Shown here: positions 55,967-64,000 of the stretch, one piece after another | How positions within the stretch are numbered: the stretch's first letter is position 1 | Layout: the number at the start of each line of letters is the position of its first letter | DNA from: Tribonema minus | Lineage: Eukaryota; Sar; Xanthophyceae; Tribonematales; Tribonemataceae | Direction of reading: 5' to 3' | Assembly (NCBI GenBank): GCA_017506865.1 | Contig: JAFCMP010000531.1 | Location: forward strand, 62,001-126,000 | DNA: 64,000 nucleotides | The notes under the pieces: model-generated | The model's database searches: none | Told to the model about the DNA's origin: nothing | The model's input: only the letters and a program-made list of their open reading frames with translations | Position numbers and translations under genes: made by a program

Positions 55967-58643
55967 CTAGATCCACGACTGCTCGTCATCGAGCTCCTCC
56001 TCCTCCGTGGTGCTGCACGTGTCGCTGCCGCCAAAGAAGCCGTCCGCGCCGCTGCCGCGGTGGCGCCGCTGCTGCTGCTGCTGCCGCCGCGCCCCGCGCT
56101 GGTGCCGCGCCAGCAGCCACGGGTGGCGCAGCGCCTGCGCCGCAGTGAGGCGCTTGCCGGGGTCCGCCTCCATGAGCGCTGACACAAAGTCCTGCGCTGC
56201 CAGGCTGATCTCGCACCAGTCGCTGAGGTGGAACTCAAACTCGCCCGCCTTGTTCTGCGCGAGCAGCTCCGCGTCCGTCTGCCCGTAGAACGGCTCATAG
56301 CCGCACAGCAGCGTGTATGCGACCACGCCCACGCTGTACGTGTCTACGTTGGGGCCGTACGGCTCGTGTGGACCCGCGTGCAGAATCTCCGGCGCCACAT
56401 ACCCTGGCGTTCCGCAGCGCCCCCGCAGGCACCCGTCCGCGCCCGCCGCCCCCGCCATGCCGAAGTCTGCCAGCTTGACGGGCGGTACGCTGCTGCGCTG
56501 CGCGCCGCTGCCGCCGCTGCTGCTGCCGCTGCTGCCGTCGAGCTCGTCGACGGGCGCGTCCGGAGGCATTGGGCAGAGGATGTTGGAGAGCTGCAGTCGA
56601 CACGCACACAAGAGAAAAGAGTGGTGAGAATAAGCAAGTGTATGTTGAAGTGGGAGTATCATCTTCAACATTGAATCGAAAGCGCTTGAAGGCATTCATT
56701 CAATCATGTCATAGCTACAGCTAGATGAGTGCCTCGGTGAAACAGCACAGCCGCAGCGTCAACGGTGACTTGGCCGGGAACAAGCACGGGGACAGCCGAC
56801 CGTCAATGGCACTGCAACATTGATGTATACTGACCTTGATGTCCCTGTGCGCGATGCCGCGCTGCTGGCACATGTCCACAGCCTCCAGCAGGCAGCGCAC
56901 AATGGGTACGGCATCCGCCTCCGTCATGGCGCCCGCGTGCGCGAGCTCGTGGAAGAGCGTGCTGCGCGACATGAGCTCCATCTCCAGCACGAACGCGTCC
57001 GCCGTCTCAAACGCGCTGAGCAGCCGCACCACCGGGCTCGCCGCCGCGCTGTCGCACGCCGCCGTCAGCGCCGTGTGCACGGCCGTCTCGCGCACCAGCG
57101 TGTCGGGGCGCTCCTGCCCAAGCTCCACGCGCCGCCAGAACTCCGTCTTGTCAAAGATCTTGAGGGCGCAGGGCGTATGAGCGCCGCGCACGCGCCGCGC
57201 CTTCTTGACGCACGCGAAGCGCCCGTTGCCCAGCGTCGAGTGGCTGCCCGCAGACTCCGTGAGCGCGGGGCGCGCCGCCTCCAGCGCGTCGCTGCTGCGG
57301 TCGAACTCGTACAAATCGCCGAGCGACAGCGCCGCCGCCGCGCGCAGCAGGCCCAGCCACGCGTCCGCATCTGCCGCCGTCGCGCCGCGCACAAAGAAGA
57401 CAGTCTCCGCCGGCGGCGCCGCGTCCTCTGGCGACGGCGGCATGGCGGAAGCGCGAGCGACTACGCATACCACTTCCGGCGACCAGCGCGTGATGGTGGC
57501 GCCGCAGAGCACGGCAAAGCCGGCGGGGGCGGCGTGCGCGGCAGCGGCAGCAGCAGGCGACGAGTACTCCAGCAGCATGTTCTGGCGCAGCAGCAGCGTG
57601 CGCGCCGCCCACGCCGCAGGCCCGCCGCTGCTGCTGCCGCGCAGTGCCGCCGGCGCCACATCCACGCCCTCCAGCATATAGCACTCCAGAGGGTTGTATG
57701 TCGTCGCGCAGAGACAGCGCGGAGCGGTGCCGACGGTGGCGACAGAGGGGTGGCTAAGCGCCGTCAGCGACGCAGCGACGCAGGGGGTGACCCAGCCGAC
57801 TGTGGAACATGCGGCGGCAGCATCGCCGGCAGGGAACGGCTGCAGGGCGCATCCGCTAGGCTGTTGGATATCGTTCCAGACGTCGGATGTCGCATGACAC
57901 GGGAACGAAAGGGCGTAATCCTCGTCGTCGCTGCTGCTGCTGCTGCTGCTGCTAGGTGACTGGAGCTCTGCGGCAGCCGATGGCGATGAGAACGGGGCGT
58001 GCATGCTGCTGATGTCCCCCTTGATGACGCCGCAGCTCCTAGGCCGTCTCCTTGAGGGCACGACGCCATCCTGCAGAGGCACGCCGTGCTCTGTCCTGAA
58101 ACTCAGGGTGTCTCCCAGATATGCAAAGGAGTCTCCGAAGGCGAAAGTGCCGTTATTGTGGAACTGCGTGAACGCCATGCGCATCCCCTTCTCTGCGTCC
58201 ATGTGGGCAAAGGGATCCCCGTTGGATGACAAAGGACCTGTTGTTGATGTAGCGGTGTCATCGGTACAGTCCATACTGAACACGCCATCGCTGTTGCCGC
58301 AGGATCCGTCGCTGGTGGCTCTGGCCCTTAGCGTGGGCGCCTTGATGCGCCCGTCCAACCCCCTGTACGCATCTAGCTGCGAGAGAAAAAATGCGTAATG
58401 TCTGGCCTCACGCGAATCCAGGGCATCGAACGTGACACCCTGTCCGTGCTCCGATGGCGCTGTCTCGTCGCATGTGGGCAGGACTGGGAGACTAAGCCGT
58501 CTCCGAGGCAAGACGTGATGCCGGCCGAGAGCCTTGCCCGTGCATGAAAACGGATATCGTGGCACAGAGTCTGATGAGCTCCTCTCAAAGCCCTCTCTAC
58601 AGTCTATCTCGACCTGCATCGCGGTGGCTGCGCGCGGTGACAT
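55967..58643 (-). CDS. PH-domain serine/threonine protein kinase (CAMK-like)
   Basis: Exons 58643-56835 and 56590-55967 join (phase 0, donor AAG|GTCAGT) to 810 residues. The intron splits the catalytic loop, between HRDIK and LSNIL. The first ~300 residues are Ser-rich and disordered. A PH-like domain follows (from about ECYMLEGVDVAP, ending in the typical DADAWLGLLRAAA helix). The kinase domain has LGNGRFACVKKAR (Gly loop), ALKIFDK (Lys), HRDIK with Asn in the next exon, DFGMAG, GTPGYVAPEIL, and DTYSVGVVAYTLLCGYEPF. All catalytic residues are present. A PH domain next to a CAMK-type kinase recalls protein kinase D, but no C1 domains are seen. Lipid-regulated signalling is inferred. The C-terminus is Gln-rich and then acidic (TTEEEELDDEQSW). 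Confidence 0.87.
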
Positions 58644-60407
58644 CTACGGCTCGCACATGCACCTCTGCAGCGCCTTGGAGGTGCTATCGGGTGCGTCTCT
58701 GCGTTGCTCTAAAAACTAGCGTCTCCTATGATCTCCTTTCTTAATAGAAGGTTTTGTGAAGCTAGATTGTCCCCCCAGTACCCCTGCCGTTAGAAAGCAA
58801 TCGTTGCGACGCGCTGGGTTGTGCAATGCAGTGGTGTTTTTTTTATTTATAAATAAAGGCATGATGTTCGTAGTGTAGCCAGGATCAGCCGGTTTAGGAA
58901 AACAATGTGAGACTGGTAGCAAAATCAATGCTGAGCGATTGCACAATTTGAGCACCGTACATGATGATCTTGCCCGTTTTTCATCCAATGCCATGTCAAC
59001 AGCAAAGCTGCTGTTTGCTGTACTCTCCAAAGTCTCTGGATTTGAATGGCGTAGAGCGTACTGCCTGCCATATACCGCACTTCGATTTGTCTGTTCATGC
59101 CTGTAATGCAGAATGGCACAACCAGAGTACTTGCAGAGGCATGCAGCAACTCCTGGTGCCAGGGAGCGTCCATGTCTCCTGTCACCTGAGTGCCTGAGGT
59201 TGTTGTACATCTCATCTGGTGAATTTTACAGAGAGAGTGGTACTTTGCCGCAAAGGTCACCGCATTCATGTCGTGTCAAAAATTGGTGGCATTCCCTCTG
59301 ACTTCCACCAAAAGATGTCGATGGTAGTTGGCAATGCCACGCGATTTGGAATTGCTCACGTGTATTACTTGCAGAACCACACTCCGGCGAATCACACAGC
59401 ATTGGTGACTGCACAGATATACGCAAGCACACTGCTGTGTATGGCTGACCCTCGCCCTGACCCTGACTCAATCAACAGGTGCAAGGCCGGCATCTCTACT
59501 GTCATTACTGCGTACGCAATTATTGACTATCCTCTCTCCCCAGTCTGGCATCAGTAATCGGAGGGGACTATCGCGTAGTGTAAGGCTCTGGTCAATGTGC
59601 AGTATGTGGTTGCACCAGATGTCGTTTGCAATGATCAGCATCTCTCTTGCTCTGGGGCTGTGATTGGTCTAGTGCATAGTGTGAATGCTCAGACAAAATC
59701 ACACAGCGTGAGCAACGCCAGCTACAGTGACAGCAAACGGAATAGAACACTGATCGGCCAGCACGGCGCAGGCGTCTTGGTGGCAGTACTTGCACAAACT
59801 GGTTTGATGGCGATTTCTGCACAGTTGTTTCAGCTCCACCTCAATCATTGGGCGATCTTGTATGGGGCGCGTGGCACCTGATGCACAGGTGTTCAGGCAA
59901 CCACCATCAATCAACACATGCAAACTTCAATGCATCACGAGGCTCACACTCAGCATGTGATCGTGCCATCCATGATGCAGGGCAATGCAGCACAATGAGA
60001 CAACACGCGTTTCTCATAAACTCTTTCTGAGGTTGACCACTTTTGTGGTGCTAACATCGATGTAGGCTTGCGAGACTGTGTCTCATGTCTGTCATTCTGT
60101 CATGGGCTGAGACTCCTTGCATTGCATCTAGACATCTGCTTGATGACTGCAACTCCCAGCTCTCATGAGAGTTGCCTGAACTATCAGCCACAGCAAGGCC
60201 CCATAGATATACATGCTGTCTGCGATACTTACAATGCACAACATTTAAGTAGTGGCGTGCAATACACCACTCCCCTCTATTTCTTGGCCAAGCACACGCT
60301 ATTCTGCTGCAGACTTTCCGTCTATCCAATCCAAGGCAGGACACTAGCGAGGTCGGATGGTGCCCATTGCTGATCTGCTGACAGCGCTTTTCCAGCTGCT
60401 GACCCAC
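58644..60407. other. Intergenic, no gene established
   Basis: Upstream of the kinase gene. It includes a perfect AT palindrome (58842-58857). Frames such as 59219-59557 (+) and 58716-59210 (-) show no domain, splice or codon-bias support. Confidence 0.45.
58842..58857. repeat. Perfect 16-bp AT palindrome
   Basis: TTTATTTATAAATAAA followed by GGCATGA, matching the palindrome and flank at 42004-42019. Confidence 0.7.
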
Positions 60408-60513
60408 CATAATTAGCCTTGTGAGCTCCGAAGGTGAGCAGGGACCTGATAGGTGTGCTGCGCGCTTTGCTGCTGCAGCTGTAGTCGCCCGCCATCTCCA
60501 GTTCCGATGCCCA
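60408..60513 (-). other. Possible orphan coding exon
   Basis: A minus-strand stretch bounded by a good acceptor (CTTCTGCAG|TGGGCATC) and donor (AATTATG|GTGGGT), encoding about 35 residues (ELEMAGDYSCSSKARSTPIR and on). No partner exons were found, and the gene it would belong to is unknown. Confidence 0.3.
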
Positions 60514-60857
60514 CTGCAGAAGCAAGAGCAGCAGCGCATAAACTGTCAGCAGCGCATTGATTGATGTCTGTCAGTGCGCATTGTGGCAGCACGCGCAGGC
60601 GCGCAGGCGCCAGCAGGCTCGGCAGAAATGAACGCGCAGGACATTTTGCATGCGCCTGCTCTCACCATTGCATCTGCCATGGCTTTCTCTGCTTTGGACG
60701 ATGATGCTGCTGTAGCTGATGCTTGCATGCCGGTCGCTCCTGCCAGCCGATATAACGAGGATGCAGCTATCCCTGCAGAGCCAGCATGTCAAGTCAGTCA
60801 CGAGGTGCAACTTGCACTTCGTCACACGGCAACGTGTGCACGAGTCAAACAGCGAGT

Positions 60858-60860
<3 letters not shown>

Positions 60861-60888
<28 letters not shown>
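60861..60888 (+). repeat. Poly(C) tract, 28 bp
   Basis: 28 consecutive C, the longest homopolymer in the window. Such tracts are prone to length error in sequencing. Confidence 0.9.
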
Positions 60889-61086
60889 GGAGCAGAAACC
60901 ACAACTGCACAGCAGATGTCGACAACAGAGAAAAGGGTTACAACACGTGACTATTATTGCAGCTGATGCAACAGGAAGGCCGTTGTCATTTTCAGCGGCA
61001 CACATGTGTGTGCAGGCATGACTGCAGCAAGGTGCTCCATGTAGTTGTCAGCAAAGCCGCCATGTTTAAAGGCATCACCATCCCGA

Positions 61087-63496
61087 TTATGCATTGATCA
61101 TGCCCGTGGCATCCACAGCTTGCGCTGGTGATCCGTTGTTGAAGTACTGCACTGCGGACATGTTGAACTTGTTGAGGAACGCATTGCCCCATTCCAGGAC
61201 CTTAATGAGAGGCAGGCAGACAAACTCCTTTGTCGCCCCTGCATGGCAATGGTAGCGCCACCCCACCGCAGTGAGCAGCAGGTGCAGGATGGCAGAGAGC
61301 GGTGATCGTGACAGTTGCCGCACTTTGAAGCGACGCGCCAAAGGGTCCAGAACCTGTCAACAGTGGTCAGCAGCACGCGGAGAATGTCGGCCACGTCATG
61401 CTCAAGACTGAAATCAAGTTCCAGCATGATCTTCAAGGTTACGTCAACAATGTGAAACACAGACAGTATTGAATGAGAGAGGTATGAAGCCTAATGTGTT
61501 GTCCATGGTGTCGTATCTGCCTTACGTTCCTGCAACTAATATTAGCTGGTATTGTTAGACTCGTGGCCAATTGCTGCAGCAGCAGCGACCACGGTTACTG
61601 GTGGAAGGTACTTGCGGCTAACCATCCCTTGTCACCTAGAGCTCTGCGATCTTTTGGTTCGTTTTCATTAGCTTTGGCATCAGCACTGAAGCGTAACAAG
61701 CTGGGTGTTATGCATTCATTTCATGCGTGTGGCCAGTGCAACTCTCTTCGCTGCGTGCCTTGCACTGTCTGATGGACAACTATGCACCCAAAGTGTGGTG
61801 CATGCACGCATGAGCATGCAACTATGCCGTCTGCTTCAAGCAAAGACGCACGCAACACATCATGTACTTCTACTAGAGGCAGATGCCACATCTGGTAGAA
61901 TTAAACAGGCGCAGCTGATCATGCAGACCACTCACCATTTCCAAGTAGCCAATCACAACACTGGACCCCAGAAAGCAGAGCGATAACTGCAGCGCCCATT
62001 CCGGGTCCCGATAGAACATGGTGAGCAACGCGGCTGTGGCTGCCACCCCCGCAAAAGTTGCTCTCGCTGCAGCCGGCCCCATCATGATGGACTCCAGGTC
62101 TGTGCACAGCTCGGCTTCGTAGCTCAGCGGATCTGCGCATAGGATTAGTGTTGGGGTTAGCAACAATAAATAATACGTTTAACTGCCTAGAGTATGAATT
62201 GGCTGGTGTCAGTGTACACATTCAGACATGGGTATGCGCTGGCGCGACTGAATGCCAGGTCACTCAGAGAGTGATAATGCGCTGTCATGATATGCAGCTG
62301 GTGTACCTATCATGGAATCTACATAGTCCTGTCATGACAGCAGCTGTGCAAGCGTTGAACAGTAAACTCAACTTTGCACTGCGGTCATTTATGCATGATG
62401 ACAGACAATAACACAAGGGCAAGAGGACCTTTGTCACGTCAGCATGAAGGTTCCTTGCAGTCATCGTTGCAGTGTATGCGCAAGTTGTTCAATAAACGTG
62501 TCACAGCCTGCCCAGTGACTGATTTTGAGCAACACCGAAACCGCGCATGATGTGTACGCCTATGACAATGTAATGACACAACTTGACAACGCAGGCAACC
62601 CCCGGGTATGGTCGCCAGACGCACCTATACAGGGTCCCAGCAGCGCTATGACATCCCTCTTGAGCACATCTCCACAGTACAGCGCCATGGTGAACCGCCC
62701 CGCTGCCTTGAACGTGGACGCAGTCACCGAGGTTACGAGTGCCGCGTACAAATCGCGCAGGGTAGTGGACAGAGCCTTCCAGGGGATGGCAGTGCGCAGC
62801 GCCATGATGGAGCTGCTCGCTGCTGCAAGCTGGTCCTGCTGTGCTGCTATGGCTCTGATCTGCTCGCGATGCGCACACGAGAGGCCAGGACAGATGCAAG
62901 TGGCTGGTTGGGCTTGTGGCGTGGATGTAATTGTGAGATCACCAATGAGATGATCCTGTCAGGCACACAGGGTTGTAGTTTAATGCTGGTGATTGGCATA
63001 TGCATGTGATATCTGCTGATGTGGCCCTTGCAAAGGCCCACATGCGTAAGCTGCAACTGCTGAAGTCTTGTGATGCTGACATACATCGTTGGCAATGAAA
63101 AGAAGGCTACCAGTCAAGTCGACTCCAGCAGCGGCTCAGCGAACTTCAACTTGAACCACCATGGCCCCGGCGCACACTGCCACCACCACCGTCAACCCTG
63201 ACGCTGACACGCGGTGCATGCGCACTGATAGCCCCCATATACCAGCCTACCTCCTGTCTGTGCCTGGTGATGAACTGCCGCGCCTCCTCGGCTGTAATGC
63301 GCCCGTCTCTCAGCATCTCCTGCCTGTCCCTGAGCATGTGTTCGCGCTCCTCGCGCCGCAGCTTCTGCTGCGCGAGCGACTCGTTGAGCGACAGCGTGTG
63401 GCGCGCAGCCAGCGCCGTGGCCTTGCGCGCTTTCTTGTAGTGAGACACGAGGTCGCGGCAGTGCTTGCGTGCGAGGAAGGCGACACAACACAGCAT
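61087..63496 (-). CDS. Membrane protein of unknown family
   Basis: Exons 63496-63251, 62859-62625, 62132-61936 and 61353-61087 join in frame to about 314 residues (GT-AG, phases 0, 1, 0). The first exon encodes a basic coiled region (LAQQKLRREEREHMLRDRQE; RITAEEARQFITRHRQE). The middle has IRAIAAQQDQLAAASSSIMA and then two membrane segments (ATFAGVAATAALLTMFY and WALQLSLCFLGSSVVIGYLE). The C-terminal exon has a further hydrophobic helix (LSAILHLLLTAVGW) and ends GMINA-stop. I do not recognise it. The start MLCCVAFLARKHC is a best guess; an upstream exon beyond 63500 is possible. Confidence 0.55.
61599..61669 (+). repeat. Dispersed ~73-bp intronic repeat, copy 2
   Basis: Matches 30533-30605 (TGGTGGAAGGTACTTG, GCTAACCATCCCTTGTCACC, TAGAGCTC, TTCGTTTTCATT). 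It lies in the last intron of the membrane-protein gene, antisense to it, as copy 1 is to the KOW gene. Confidence 0.75.
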
Positions 63497-63499
63497 GAA

Positions 63500-64000
63500 A
63501 AAGCTGCTGGGCGGTGTATGTATGATGTATGCGCACGGGCATTTGAACGATAGGAGCAGGCTGTGTTGTTGCCTGCAGATCATGCTCTACATTTTGCGGA
63601 CGCGCAATGCCTTTGCACCACAGGCGGCGACACGCGCACTCAGTGACTAAGATTTTACAACAATTGTGCACACTGAGACCGTGCTTAGTGCGGCGGTGTT
63701 GGAGCCACCAAGGGCACTCATGTAATTGCTGATAATATGGCAGCTACTTACTACTTGATCAAATCTGCGACAGCTGAGATGGCAACGCCGCGTCTTGAAG
63801 ATGCTGCTAATGTGCCAATGCCCATTGGCCAGTCTTTCACGACACAAAAACATGCATGTGCCGCTCCTAGCTTGGTGCGCTGGCGTAAAACAGCTCTGTT
63901 CCGCATGCCTTGCGATCGGGACTGGCTTGTGGCGTCTGAGAAAAGCAGCTGCAAGTCCATCACTCAACAGTCTGCATCCGTGATGTGCTGCTTCCTGATT
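63500..64000. other. Right edge, no gene established
   Basis: Possibly the upstream region or first exon of the membrane-protein gene. The short frames on both strands have no domain or splice support. Confidence 0.4.

Noticed and set aside
59219..59557. 112-codon plus-strand frame
   Set aside because: No recognisable domain, balanced (non-coding-like) base composition and no neighbouring exons.
61374..61480. Possible extra exon (MLELDFSLEHDVADILRVLL) in the last intron of the membrane-protein gene
   Set aside because: Including it breaks the phase with the last exon, while joining the neighbouring exons directly keeps phase 0. It may be an alternative exon but is not supported.
1..64000. 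CRISPR arrays, bacterial operons, rRNA genes
   Set aside because: No regularly spaced short direct repeats with unique spacers, no ribosome-binding-site-led gene series, and genes with GT-AG introns throughout.

Overview
The window looks like nuclear DNA of a green alga (Chlorophyta; Trebouxiophyceae-like is only a guess). Reasons: genes carry several short GT-AG introns; exons are GC- and CpG-rich while introns and intergenic DNA are balanced and rich in TG/CA (TGCATG-like words); TGTAA poly(A)-type signals lie just behind two stop codons; plant-type telomere motifs (TTTAGGG) occur inside the sequence; and several products are plastid or plant-type (plastid-targeted KOW protein, CDP-DAG synthase, VAP27-like, NHX antiporter). 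There are no bacterial operons, CRISPR arrays or rRNA genes. Gene models below were built by hand from splice sites; each joins in one frame with phases that agree.

Layout. 1-125: end of a coiled-coil gene cut by the window edge. 684-5300: a full-length non-LTR retrotransposon on the minus strand (reverse transcriptase plus restriction-like endonuclease), with 5'-truncated relatives around it. 6081-11134: a complete 7-exon ATAD3 (mitochondrial AAA+ ATPase), divergent from a small membrane-protein gene (11274-11773). 12.4-15.2 kb: a decayed Ty3/gypsy pol remnant and GC-rich minisatellites. 15.2-27.3 kb: a tandem segmental array (period about 3.8-4.0 kb). Each unit carries a copy of the same two-exon gene, one intact and one dead, and the first unit is split at a GTAC site by two nested retroelements (16191-19270). 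The second of these holds two families of repeated RNA-like hairpin structures with compensatory changes.

27.3-49.7 kb is the gene-dense part: a Cys-rich type II membrane protein (-), a plastid-targeted KOW protein (-) sharing a 161-bp divergent promoter with a plastid-type CDP-diacylglycerol synthase (+), an ABHD17-type serine hydrolase (+), an intronless FabI-type enoyl-ACP reductase (+), a VAP27-like MSP protein (+) and an NHX-type Na+/H+ antiporter (+). 51.8-58.6 kb has two minus-strand genes: an unusual zinc finger / pseudouridine-synthase-like / 2OG-Fe(II) oxygenase fusion, and a PH-domain protein kinase. 61.1-63.5 kb holds an unrecognised minus-strand membrane protein.

The genes are ordinary housekeeping neighbours (lipid synthesis, membrane contact sites, ion transport, organelle maintenance) with no sign of one shared pathway. 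The most unusual items are the covarying structured repeats at 17.7-19.1 kb, the GTAC-bounded retroelement family with its conserved 3' hairpin, and the fusion protein with a degenerate pseudouridine-synthase active site.
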